A DNA stretch of 29,690 nt from DAOMOD01 sp964526035 (lineage in GTDB: Bacteria > Pseudomonadota > Gammaproteobacteria > Xanthomonadales > BPKI01), in NCBI GenBank assembly GCA_964526035.1, contig CAZGKE010000027.1, forward strand, positions 1-29,690, given 5' to 3'. The position numbers and the translations under genes are program-made. The notes beneath the pieces were generated by a model. That model did no database searches. It was not told the DNA's origin and was given only the letters and a program-made list of their open reading frames with translations. Positions 1 through 8,185 of the stretch are shown here, piece after piece (position 1 is the stretch's first letter; each line of letters begins with the position of its first letter).

Positions 1-138
1 GGCGATCACGGATCCCTGCTCAGCCCGGCGGCATCGCTGGCGGCCACCGTGGAGATGCAGGGCCAGATGGCCAGCATGATCGTCTCCGGCGGTACCGTGG
101 TGCAGATCCAGAACACCGACGTGATCCTGACCGACTAA
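1..138 (+). CDS. C-terminal end of a lipase-like extracellular protein (partial)
   Basis: The window opens inside a reading frame that runs from base 1 to a TAA at 136-138, giving 45 residues. It begins GDHGSLLSPAAS and ends in a hydrophobic, beta-rich tail with SGGTVVQIQNTDVI. The GDHGS(L/I)L pattern followed by a helix of the type ATVEMQxQM and an SGG-V tail is what I recall from the C-terminus of the Pla-1/cef (VolA-like) extracellular lipases, where the His of GDHG would be the catalytic histidine. That identity is from memory and rests on a short fragment. The gene is upstream and co-directional with the DUF1302 gene, 21 bp away, so it is probably in the same transcription unit and points to lipid or ester substrates. 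Confidence 0.6.
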   Translation, partial: GDHGSLLSPAASLAATVEMQGQMASMIVSGGTVVQIQNTDVILTD

Positions 139-159
139 GGGCCAAAGGCTAAGGGGAAC

Positions 160-2094
160 ATGACCATGACCAAGCACAACCCGTTTTTCATGGGCTCCCG
201 GCAGACCCTTGCCCGGACCCGCCCCGGCTTCGCCCTGCGTCCGCTGGGCGTCGCTGTCGCACTCGCACTCGGCGCCTTCGCCACGGCACCGGTCGCCGCC
301 TACGACTTCTCGAGCGGCGAGCTCACCGGCACCCTCGACACCACGCTGTCCTACGGCATCGGAATTCGCATGGCGAGTCCCGATGAAAGTCAGCGCGGCA
401 AGGCCAACATCAGCCCGACCTTGAACGGGGTGCCCATCGCCGCGCTGCCAGCGCAGGTTACCGTTGACCTTCCGGGCCGCTACTCGGTCAACGGCGACGA
501 CGGCAACTTCAAGTACGACAAGCACGATCTGATCGGCAACAACATCAAGCTGACCACCGAGCTCGCTCTCAATTACCGCAATTTCGGTGCGTTCTTCCGC
601 GGTTCGGCCTTCTACGACTTCGAGAACCAGGGCCGCGACGACCTGACCCGGCTTGCCAAGGAGCGCGTCGGCAAGCGCGTGCAGCTTCTCGACGCCTTCA
701 TTTTCGGCAGCTTCTACCCGGACGACAAGGAAGTGAACATCCGTCTTGGCCGGCAGGTGGTGAGCTGGGGCGAGAGCACCTTCATCCAGGGCGGCATCAA
801 CGTCATCAACCCCTTCGACGTGTCGGCATTGCGCCTCGCCGGCTCCGAGCTGAAGGAAGCCTTCCTGCCCATCGACATGGTGTTCACCTCGGTGCAGTTC
901 AACGAGAATCTCTCGGTGGAAGGGCTGTACATGATGGAGTGGGAAGAGACCGAACCCGATCCTGCAGGCACCTACTGGAGTACCAACGACTTCGCGACGC
1001 TCGGCGGCACCTACGCCATGCTCAACTTCGGACTGGTGCCGCAGCCGGTACTGAATCCGGAGCGCTATTGGGACGTCTGCTTCGGCGGCCAGCCCAGTGA
1101 CACCGGTCTGCCGGCGTCGCTGGTGTCGCTGGGATGCTCGGCATCGGTGCCGCGCGGTCCCGACATCAAGGCGAAGGATTCCGGTCAGTGGGGCCTTGCC
1201 CTGCGCTACTTCGCGCCAGCGCTGAACGACACCGAGTTTGGTCTGTACTTCCTCAACTACCACAGCCGTCTGCCGGTGATTTCCGGCCAGTCGATCACCA
1301 GCCCCGACCTGCGCACCGGTCGGGTGATCGTCGAGTATCCGGAAGACATCCGTCTGTGGGGCTTCAGTTTCAACACCCTGCTGCCGGGCGGCTGGGCGTT
1401 CCAGGGCGAGTACAGCTGGCGTGACAACCAGCCGCTGCAGATCGATGACGTGGAAGTTCTGTTCCACGCGCTGACCCCGCTCAATGCCGTCATTCCGCAG
1501 CCGGGTCTGCGCTTTGTCAGCCAGCTCGGCGAGACCGGGCTGGGGCAATTCATCCAGGGCTACGAGCGCCATGAGGTCGGGCAGTTCCAGTTCACGTTGA
1601 CCAAGGTGTTCGGCCCCGGCAACTTCCTGCGTGCCGAGCAGATCGCCTTCGTGACCGAGGCCGGCATGACCCGCGTCTTCGACCTGCCGCCGCACGACGT
1701 GCTGCGCTACCAAGGCGATGGAACCGATACCGGTGGTGGGCCAGACGCGCTGGTTGGTGGTGCCTTGCGCAACCCGGTGACCCAGGTCGACGGTTTCCCG
1801 ACGCGCAACTCCTGGGGCTACAGGGCGGCCATGCGCGCCGACTACAACAACGCGTTCAACTCCCCGTTCAATGTGTCGCCGCGCATCGCGTTCAACCATG
1901 ATGTGAACGGCATCTCGCCGGGTCCGGGCGGGAACTTCATCGAGGGTCGCAAGTCCGTGACACTGGGTGTGGAAGCCAACTATCTGAACCGTTGGGTTCT
2001 CGACGCGTCGTACACCAGCTTCTTCGGAGCTGGGCAGCTCAACCTCATTCGCGACCGCGATTTTGCGGCTTTCAGCGTCCGCTACCTGTTCTGA
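160..2094 (+). CDS. DUF1302 family outer-membrane beta-barrel protein
   Basis: 644 aa. An unusually long signal peptide (about residues 1-47) has twin Arg/Lys-rich stretches, a hydrophobic core LGVAVALALGAFATAP and a likely cut after VAA47. The rest alternates aromatic and polar residues as in transmembrane beta strands, and the chain ends in ...FSVRYLF, a C-terminal Phe typical of BAM-inserted barrels. The segment around residues 185-230 (LGRQVVSWGES, then NPFDVSALR) is the conserved core I associate with DUF1302. AAGGGG at 151-156 is the ribosome binding site for the ATG at 160. DUF1302 proteins commonly sit directly upstream of DUF1329 genes, as here, and near hydrophobic-compound catabolism genes. 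The exact cargo is unknown; a channel or acceptor for a lipid-like molecule is an inference from the neighbours. Confidence 0.88.
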   Translation: MTMTKHNPFFMGSRQTLARTRPGFALRPLGVAVALALGAFATAPVAAYDFSSGELTGTLDTTLSYGIGIRMASPDESQRGKANISPTLNGVPIAALPAQVTVDLPGRYSVNGDDGNFKYDKHDLIGNNIKLTTELALNYRNFGAFFRGSAFYDFENQGRDDLTRLAKERVGKRVQLLDAFIFGSFYPDDKEVNIRLGRQVVSWGESTFIQGGINVINPFDVSALRLAGSELKEAFLPIDMVFTSVQFNENLSVEGLYMMEWEETEPDPAGTYWSTNDFATLGGTYAMLNFGLVPQPVLNPERYWDVCFGGQPSDTGLPASLVSLGCSASVPRGPDIKAKDSGQWGLALRYFAPALNDTEFGLYFLNYHSRLPVISGQSITSPDLRTGRVIVEYPEDIRLWGFSFNTLLPGGWAFQGEYSWRDNQPLQIDDVEVLFHALTPLNAVIPQPGLRFVSQLGETGLGQFIQGYERHEVGQFQFTLTKVFGPGNFLRAEQIAFVTEAGMTRVFDLPPHDVLRYQGDGTDTGGGPDALVGGALRNPVTQVDGFPTRNSWGYRAAMRADYNNAFNSPFNVSPRIAFNHDVNGISPGPGGNFIEGRKSVTLGVEANYLNRWVLDASYTSFFGAGQLNLIRDRDFAAFSVRYLF

Positions 2095-2113
2095 TCCGGG
2101 AGGCAAGAACATC

Positions 2114-3469
2114 ATGCAATTTCCCATGCAAGTATTGGCCGGGCTCATCGCCCTGGCATTCGCCGGAGCCGCATCGGCGGCGGTCAGCGCAGAGCAGGCC
2201 GAGCGTCTCGGACGCGACCTGACGCCGGTGGGCGCCGAGCGTGCGGGCAACGCCGAGGGCACCATTCCCGAATGGACCGGTGGCATCACCGCGCCACCCG
2301 CCGGGTATACGGTCGGCAAGCATCACCCCGACCCGTTCGCCTCCGACCGCGTGCTGTTCACCATCGACAGCAGCAACTACCGGGACCACGCCGACAAGCT
2401 GTCTGCTGGCCAGACTGCCATGTTCGGGCGCTACGAAACCTTCAAGATGCCCGTCTACCAGAGCCGGCGCAGCGCCTCTTTCCCTGAGCGTACCTACGAG
2501 TACACTAAACGCAACGCCACCACCGCAGTGCTGGTAGCCAACGGCGAGGGTGTGGAAGAGGCCTCCGAGGGTTTCCCGTTTCCCATCCCCGAAAACGCCT
2601 ACGAGGTGATGTGGAACCACAAGCTCAAGTACAAGGGCGTGGCGCTGACCCGCTGGAACAACCAGGTGGCGCCCACTGCCACCGGCGCCTACAGCGCGGT
2701 GCGGCTGCGTGAGGATCTGCTGGGCTTGTACTACAAGCCTGGCGCCACCATCGCCGACACCAACAACATCCTGGTGTACTTCTATCAGGTGGTTGAAGGT
2801 CCGGCGCGCCTTGCCGGCAACGTGCTGCTCGTCCACGAGACCCTGAACGCAGCGAAGTCGCCGCGGCAGGCGTGGGTGTACAACCCGGGTCAGCGTCGCG
2901 TGCGCCGCGCGCCCAACGTCGCCTACGACAACCCCGGCACCGCGTCCGACGGCCTGCGCACCAATGACATGACCGACATGTTCAATGGCGCCATGGACCG
3001 CTTCGACTGGGAGCTGGTCGGCAAGCGCGAAATGTACGTGCCCTACAACTCTTACAAGGTCCACAGCGACAGCGTCGGCTACAACGACCTGGTGCGACCC
3101 GGTCACTTCAACACCGACCTCATGCGCTACGAACTGCACCGTGTCTGGGTGGTCGAGGCGCGCCTGAAGGAGGGCACGCGCCACATCAATTCGCGGCGCA
3201 CCTTCTATTTCGACGAGGACAGCTGGCAGATCCTGCTGATCGATCACTACGACGGTCGCGGCGAGCTGTGGCGGCATTCCGAGGCGCCTTCGATCAACTA
3301 CTACGAAGTGCCCACCTTCTGGTCCACGCTGGAAGTGCATCACGACCTGCAGTCGGGACGCTACATCGCGGTCGGCATCGACAACGAGGAGACGGTGAAC
3401 GATTTCTCGTTCCAGACCAACCCCGACGCCTTCGCCCCGCAGGCCTTGCGCAGCCGGGGAATTCGCTGA
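2114..3469 (+). CDS. DUF1329 family periplasmic protein
   Basis: 451 aa from the ATG at 2114, chosen because GGGAGG lies at 2098-2103 and because this start gives a clean signal peptide (MQFPMQVLAGLIALAFAGAASA, cut near A22/A23). An in-frame upstream ATG at 2063 would lie inside the DUF1302 gene. Family hallmarks are visible: TGGITAPP near the N-terminus, WVYNPGQRRVRRAP, YDNPGTASDGLRTND, then MFNGAMDRFDWELVGKREMYVPYN in the middle third. The mature protein is predicted to be soluble and beta-rich in the periplasm. DUF1329 has been compared with LolA/LolB-like lipid-binding folds as far as I recall, which would suit a carrier between the RND pump and the DUF1302 barrel, but I cannot verify that fold here. 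The gene starts 19 bp after the DUF1302 stop. Confidence 0.88.
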   Translation: MQFPMQVLAGLIALAFAGAASAAVSAEQAERLGRDLTPVGAERAGNAEGTIPEWTGGITAPPAGYTVGKHHPDPFASDRVLFTIDSSNYRDHADKLSAGQTAMFGRYETFKMPVYQSRRSASFPERTYEYTKRNATTAVLVANGEGVEEASEGFPFPIPENAYEVMWNHKLKYKGVALTRWNNQVAPTATGAYSAVRLREDLLGLYYKPGATIADTNNILVYFYQVVEGPARLAGNVLLVHETLNAAKSPRQAWVYNPGQRRVRRAPNVAYDNPGTASDGLRTNDMTDMFNGAMDRFDWELVGKREMYVPYNSYKVHSDSVGYNDLVRPGHFNTDLMRYELHRVWVVEARLKEGTRHINSRRTFYFDEDSWQILLIDHYDGRGELWRHSEAPSINYYEVPTFWSTLEVHHDLQSGRYIAVGIDNEETVNDFSFQTNPDAFAPQALRSRGIR

Positions 3470-3488
3470 GTTTGACCGAGTGACAAAC

Positions 3489-3520
3489 GCCGGCCGCCTG
3501 CATGGCGGCCGGCCTGTTTC
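3489..3520 (+). terminator. Strong hairpin after the DUF1329 gene
   Basis: A perfect 10-bp stem (GCCGGCCGCC at 3489-3498 with GGCGGCCGGC at 3504-3513) has a 5-nt loop and is followed by CTGTTTC. The following T tract is weak, so this could be a leaky terminator or an RNA-stability hairpin that lowers expression of the YCF48 and RND genes relative to the two upstream genes. It lies 19 bp after the DUF1329 stop codon and 45 bp before the next start. Confidence 0.5.
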
Positions 3521-3558
3521 AGGGGTCCGTGCGCGACCCGATTCCCGGGGGAGAGGGC

Positions 3559-4716
3559 ATGAACAACCGCGACCAGGCGGCACGTCCCGCCGTTGGAACC
3601 GCCAGCATGGCGGCCCTTTTGACTGTGGTGCTGGCAACCGCCGCCGGCACATTGTTCTCCAGCGAGGACGAGGTCACCGCGTGGACCGACCCCAGCGTCA
3701 CGCCTGCCGAGGTCATGCCTCTGGCCTCGCGCTCGCTGCTTCTGGCAGTCACCGACAGCACACAGCGCGCGATTGCGGTGGGTGAACGCGGTCATATCCT
3801 GTTGTCGGAATCGCGCAGCGACTGGCGCCAGGCCAGTCACGTGCCTACGCGTGCGACCCTTGCCGACGTCACCGCGATCGGCAACAAGGCCTGGGCGGTG
3901 GGTCACGACCAGGTGATCCTGCACTCTGCCGATGGTGGCGAAACCTGGGCGATCCAGCACGTCTCGCCATGGTCCGAGGACACCGCGGATGATCCGCGTG
4001 CCTCTGCGCCGCTGCTGTCGGTGCTGTTCATCGACGAGCAGGTCGGATTTGCGGTAGGCGCCTACGGGTTGCTCATGCGCACCACCGACGGCGGCGTCAC
4101 CTGGGCGCGTACCGACCTGGTGCAGAGCCGTGACCAGGATGACGAAGCCATCGACGACGACATCGGCGACGACATCGACGATGACATGGAAGGCGATGAT
4201 GACAGCAGCGCGTGGGCCTTCTCCGACGAGGACCTGATGCTTGACGAGGAAATCGATCCCCATCTCAACGCCATCGTGCGAACCGGCGATGGCTCGCTGT
4301 TCATCGCGGCTGAGCGCGGTGCCGCCTTCCGCTCGACCGACGGGGGCGACAACTGGGAGCGCATCTCCATGCCCTACGAAGGATCGATGTTCGGCGCCAT
4401 CGGCTATGACGATCGCCACGTGCTGGCATTCGGGCTTCGCGGCAACGCATTCGAGAGCCGCGATCTCGGCGACAGCTGGCGACGCCTCGAAACCGGTGCG
4501 GAACTGAGCCTGATGGGTGGCGCGGCCCTGTCCGGCGGCGGCGCGGTTCTGGTGGGCGCCAACGGCGTGATCCTGACTCGCTCGGCGGGCGAAGCCGGAT
4601 TCCGTCGCTCGATGCACCCTGAAGGCGCCGTGCTCGCGTCGGCCCTGCCGGTCGGCACCTCCCGCCAGATCGTGGTGGTCGGCGAGAACGGCGTCGGCCT
4701 CTACCAGATCCGCTGA
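3559..4716 (+). CDS. YCF48-like / BNR-repeat beta-propeller protein
   Basis: 385 aa from the ATG at 3559, which follows the purine-rich GGGGGAGAG at 3547-3555; an in-frame ATG at 3502 lies in the hairpin and lacks a site. Residues 16-31 form a hydrophobic segment, so the protein is exported or membrane anchored. Four Asp-box (BNR) motifs are readable: SADGGETW (123-130), TTDGGVTW (175-182), STDGGDNW (259-266) and the degenerate SRDLGDSW (300-307). Each is preceded by an A-V-G-x-x-G blade strand (AVGERGHI, AVGHDQVI, AVGAYGLL), the pattern of the photosystem II assembly factor Ycf48/HCF136 fold. A very acidic insert (about residues 193-215, rich in DDD) interrupts the propeller. Bacterial homologues sit next to MMPL/RND genes, as here (11 bp upstream). 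A periplasmic adaptor role is inferred. Confidence 0.85.
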   Translation: MNNRDQAARPAVGTASMAALLTVVLATAAGTLFSSEDEVTAWTDPSVTPAEVMPLASRSLLLAVTDSTQRAIAVGERGHILLSESRSDWRQASHVPTRATLADVTAIGNKAWAVGHDQVILHSADGGETWAIQHVSPWSEDTADDPRASAPLLSVLFIDEQVGFAVGAYGLLMRTTDGGVTWARTDLVQSRDQDDEAIDDDIGDDIDDDMEGDDDSSAWAFSDEDLMLDEEIDPHLNAIVRTGDGSLFIAAERGAAFRSTDGGDNWERISMPYEGSMFGAIGYDDRHVLAFGLRGNAFESRDLGDSWRRLETGAELSLMGGAALSGGGAVLVGANGVILTRSAGEAGFRRSMHPEGAVLASALPVGTSRQIVVVGENGVGLYQIR

Positions 4717-4727
4717 AGGGGGAAGAC

Positions 4728-7217
4728 ATGAGCGTCCAATATCCGAGTGCCTTCCATCGCGCCGTGGCCGGAGCCATCTTCGGCAACCGCAAGCTGGTGC
4801 TGGCCCTGTTCGCGATCATCACCCTGGTGATGCTGGTTCTGGCGTCGCAGCTGCGCGTCGATGCCGGATTCAAGAAACAGATTCCGCTCGATCACGAGTA
4901 CATGCAGACCTTCCTCGACTACGAGGCGGAGTTCGGTGGTGCCAATCGCGTGCTGCTGGCGGTGATGTCGCGGGATGGCGACATGTTCAACCAGACGTTC
5001 ATGCAGACCATGGAGAACGTCACCAACGAGGTGATCGCCATCTCCGCCGTCGATGATGCGCGGGTGCGCTCGATCTTCACGCCGAACGTGCGCTTCGTGG
5101 AAGTGGTCGAGGACGGCTTTGCCGGCGGTAACGTGATCCCCTCGACCTTTGCGCCCAACGCGCCGGGATTCGTGGCCTCCCCGCAGGATTTCGAAACCAT
5201 TCGCAGCAATATCGTCAAGGCCGGCATCGTCGGTCGCCTGGTGTCCAGGGATTTCAGCGGCGCGATGGTGATGGCCGAATTGGTGCCCGAAGGCGCGGCC
5301 CGGGAGCGCCTCGATTACCAGCAGGTGGCCAACGAGCTGGAAGCCATACGGCAGAAGTACGAGAACGACGAGGTCACGCTGCACATCGTCGGCTTCGCCA
5401 AAATCGTCGGCGACGTTGCCGACGGCGCCAAGTCGGTGATCCTGTTCTTCGGTATCGCCATGGTGATCACCTTCCTGCTGTTGTGGCTGTATTCGGGCAG
5501 TGCAAAGCTGGCTACGCTGGGCGTGGTGGTCGCCATCACCGCCGTCATCTGGCAGCTGGGAAGCCTGCAGATCATCGGCTTCGGCATCGACCCGATGAAC
5601 ATCCTGACGCCGTTCCTGGTGTTCGCCATTGGCGTGTCACACGGCGTGCAGATGATCAACAGCTGGCTCAACGAACGCATGTTCGGAGGCATAGAGGGCG
5701 ACGAGGCCGCGCTGCGCAACTCCACGGCGCACGATTCACGCGACGCCGCGGAACGCACGTTCGTGAGCCTGCTAACGCCGGGCGCGATCGCGCTGCTGTC
5801 GGACTGCATCGGCTTCATCACCATCCTGTTCATCAACATCCGCATCATCCAGGAGCTGGCGATCACCGCCTCGGTCGGTGTGGCCATCATCATCCTCACC
5901 AACCTGATCCTGCTACCCACCCTGCTTTCCTACACGCGGCTCGGCAACTACGAGACGCTGCGCGAAAAACGCATCGGTCGATCCGTCCGCACCGAAAAGA
6001 TGTGGCACGGCATGGCGATGTTCGCGCGCCCGATGCCCGCGGCATTCGCCATTCTTGCCGGCATCGGTCTGGCGGTCTGGGGCTTCTACGAGTCCAAAGG
6101 CCTGCAGATCGGCGATTCGCAGGAAGGTGTGCCGGAGCTGCGGCCGGACTCGCGGTTCAACCAGGACGCGCGCGCCATCTCCAGCGACTTCGCGCTGGGC
6201 ATCGACATCATCAACATCATTGCCGAAACGGCGCCGCAGGCCTGCACCGAGAGCTTCAAGGCGATGGAGCTGATGGACCGCTTCGCCTGGCACATGCGCA
6301 ATGTCGAAGGCGTGCAGCAGGTCATCACCCTGCCGATGGTGGCCAAGGTGGTGCACGCCGGCTGGAACGAGGGCAACATCCGCTGGCGGGTGCTGCCACG
6401 GGACAATTACGTGATGCGCCAGGCTCTGCAGAGCATCGAAACCGATACCGGCCTGCTCAACGGCGGCTGCAGCGCCATGCCGATCCAGATCTTCCTGTCC
6501 GACCACAAGGCGGAAACCATCAACCGCGTGGTCGAGGCGGTGAAGAGCTTCCGCACACGCAACGACGCCTATGACATCGGCTTCCGGGTCGCGGTGAAGA
6601 CACTGGAAGAAGCCGCAACCGACGACGGCAGCACGGTGGTCACCGACGATTCGTCGCTGCGTCTCGCGACCGGCAATGTCGGCGTGATGGCGGCCACCAA
6701 CGAAGTGGTTGCAGCCGCACAGATGCCGATGCTTGGCTGGGTCTATGGCGCGGTGATTCTGCTGTGCCTGGCCACCTTCCGCTCGATCACCGCCACCCTG
6801 TGCATCGTATTGCCGCTGGCGCTGGTGTCACTGCTCGCCAATGCACTGATGGCCCACCTTGGCATCGGCCTGAAGGTGAACACCCTGCCGGTGGCGGCGC
6901 TCGGCGTCGGCATTGGCGTCGACTATGCGATTTATATCTACTCGCGCATGGAGGAGTACCTCAAGGCCGGTCACTCGCTCTACGACAGCTATTACCACGC
7001 GCTGCGACTGACCGGCACCGCCGTCATGTTCACCGCATTGACGCTGGCAGTGGGCGTCGGCACCTGGTTCTTCTCGGAGCTGCAGTTCCAGGCCGACATG
7101 GGCATCCTGCTGGCCTTCTTCTTCATCATGAACATGGTCGGTGCGGTGGTGTTGCTGCCGGCCTTGCTGAGGTGGCTGATGCCCTCGAGGTCGAGACCGC
7201 AGCCGCAGACGGCATAG
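4728..7217 (+). CDS. MMPL/RND family exporter (HAE3-like)
   Basis: 829 aa with the RND layout of two repeats of six membrane segments. TM1 is at about 22-40, a first periplasmic domain spans to about 235, TM2-TM6 lie at about 236-402, TM7 at about 435-455, a second periplasmic domain runs to about 665, and TM8-TM12 at about 668-818. The TM4 segment NILTPFLVFAIGVSHGVQM and the TM10 segment GVGIGVDYAIYIYSRM carry the paired proton-relay-type motifs; Asp in GVDYA is visible. Single-gene RND pumps of about 800 aa with a sterol-sensing-like TM2-TM6 block include the hopanoid transporter HpnN and mycobacterial MMPL proteins, which move lipids. GAAGGGGGAAG just upstream of ATG 4728 is the ribosome binding site. 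Last gene of the cluster; the terminator at 7225 follows directly. Substrate not determinable. Confidence 0.9.
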   Translation: MSVQYPSAFHRAVAGAIFGNRKLVLALFAIITLVMLVLASQLRVDAGFKKQIPLDHEYMQTFLDYEAEFGGANRVLLAVMSRDGDMFNQTFMQTMENVTNEVIAISAVDDARVRSIFTPNVRFVEVVEDGFAGGNVIPSTFAPNAPGFVASPQDFETIRSNIVKAGIVGRLVSRDFSGAMVMAELVPEGAARERLDYQQVANELEAIRQKYENDEVTLHIVGFAKIVGDVADGAKSVILFFGIAMVITFLLLWLYSGSAKLATLGVVVAITAVIWQLGSLQIIGFGIDPMNILTPFLVFAIGVSHGVQMINSWLNERMFGGIEGDEAALRNSTAHDSRDAAERTFVSLLTPGAIALLSDCIGFITILFINIRIIQELAITASVGVAIIILTNLILLPTLLSYTRLGNYETLREKRIGRSVRTEKMWHGMAMFARPMPAAFAILAGIGLAVWGFYESKGLQIGDSQEGVPELRPDSRFNQDARAISSDFALGIDIINIIAETAPQACTESFKAMELMDRFAWHMRNVEGVQQVITLPMVAKVVHAGWNEGNIRWRVLPRDNYVMRQALQSIETDTGLLNGGCSAMPIQIFLSDHKAETINRVVEAVKSFRTRNDAYDIGFRVAVKTLEEAATDDGSTVVTDDSSLRLATGNVGVMAATNEVVAAAQMPMLGWVYGAVILLCLATFRSITATLCIVLPLALVSLLANALMAHLGIGLKVNTLPVAALGVGIGVDYAIYIYSRMEEYLKAGHSLYDSYYHALRLTGTAVMFTALTLAVGVGTWFFSELQFQADMGILLAFFFIMNMVGAVVLLPALLRWLMPSRSRPQPQTA

Positions 7218-7224
7218 GATTCGC

Positions 7225-7254
7225 GGGGGTCTTTCGGGGCCCCCAGTTTTTCTG
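7225..7254 (+). terminator. Intrinsic terminator after the RND exporter gene
   Basis: A G/C-rich hairpin (GGGGGTC at 7225-7231 pairing with GGCCCCC at 7238-7244, one G-U pair, 6-nt loop) is followed by AG and TTTTT at 7247-7251. It sits 8 bp after the RND stop and closes the envelope cluster before the convergent EamA gene. Confidence 0.8.
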
Positions 7255-7287
7255 TCTCAACGCGATCGGCTTGTCGGGCCGGCGCGC

Positions 7288-8172
7288 TCAGACATCAGTG
7301 GGGGGCGGTGCCGGTCGGGCCCGTGCGTGGCTGCGCAGCGCAACGACCAGCACGCCGCCCAGCACCATGGCGCCACCGACATAGAGCAGCGCTCCGGGCG
7401 TCTCGCCGCGGAAGGCGAGTCCCAGCGCAATGGCGAACACAGGGGTCAACAGCAGGAACGGCGTGATCTGCGACACCGGATGCCTTTGCACCAGGAAGTA
7501 AAGCAGCCCGTGCCCCACGATGGACGCGAACAGCGCGGAATAGATCACACCGCCCCAATGCACCGGCGCTGCGCTTGTCACCGCGCCGACAAGGTCGCCC
7601 TCGAACAGCAGCGCAATGGCCAGCAGCAGCGGGATGCCCAAGGCTGCGCTCCAGGCCTGCAGCTGCAGCGCGTGCACCCCGCGCAGTCCGCGCATGGCGA
7701 CCGTGCCGATGGCCAGCAGCAGCGCAGCCGCGAGGCTAAGCAGCATGGCACCCGGCACCTGCATCGCTGCGGGATCGAAGCCAAGCAATAGCACACCGCC
7801 GAATGCGAGCGACACGCCCGCGGTGGTGCGCCAGCCGATCCTTTCGCCGAGGAACAGGGCGGCGAGCACGGTGGCCATGGGCACGTAGCTCTGCAGGAGG
7901 ATGGCCACCAGACTGATGCCGCCCAGCTGCAGTGCCCAGAAGTTCAAGCCGAAGTGCAGCGCTCCGTTGCACAGGCAGATCACGATCAGGCGCCCCCAAT
8001 AGCCGTCGGCCGGCGCCCGCAGGAACGGAAACAGCACGGCCAGCACCACGGCGAAGCGCAGCGCGGTGAACAGGAAGGGAGGGAAGTGGTCGAGAGCGAC
8101 GGCCGAGGTCAGGAAGTTGAACGCCCAGACCAGGACGATCAATACGACCAGCACATGGTCGCGGGCGCTCAA
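7288..8172 (-). CDS. EamA-family (DMT superfamily) transporter
   Basis: 294 aa, almost entirely hydrophobic, with ten predicted membrane helices in two EamA repeats (about residues 5-140 and 148-280). Typical features are the N-terminal VLIVLVWAFNFLTSAVAL helix, LRFAVVLAVLFPFLRAP in the second helix, and in repeat two HWGGVIYSALFASIVGHGLLYF and PFLLLTPVFAIALGLAFRGE. The family exports amino acids, nucleosides or related small metabolites at the inner membrane; nothing here fixes the substrate. The start is a TTG at 8172; a GTG at codon 7 is an alternative, and neither has a clear ribosome binding site. The gene lies 13 bp downstream of purC on the same strand, so the two are probably co-transcribed. 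Confidence 0.85.
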   Translation of the reverse strand: MSARDHVLVVLIVLVWAFNFLTSAVALDHFPPFLFTALRFAVVLAVLFPFLRAPADGYWGRLIVICLCNGALHFGLNFWALQLGGISLVAILLQSYVPMATVLAALFLGERIGWRTTAGVSLAFGGVLLLGFDPAAMQVPGAMLLSLAAALLLAIGTVAMRGLRGVHALQLQAWSAALGIPLLLAIALLFEGDLVGAVTSAAPVHWGGVIYSALFASIVGHGLLYFLVQRHPVSQITPFLLLTPVFAIALGLAFRGETPGALLYVGGAMVLGGVLVVALRSHARARPAPPPTDV

Positions 8173-8185
8173 GGATGCGCGTCGG

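Noticed and set aside
2072..3652. 526-aa open frame on the minus strand over the DUF1329 gene
   Set aside because: Antisense frame kept open by high GC; no motif, no ribosome binding site, and the opposite strand is a clear family member.
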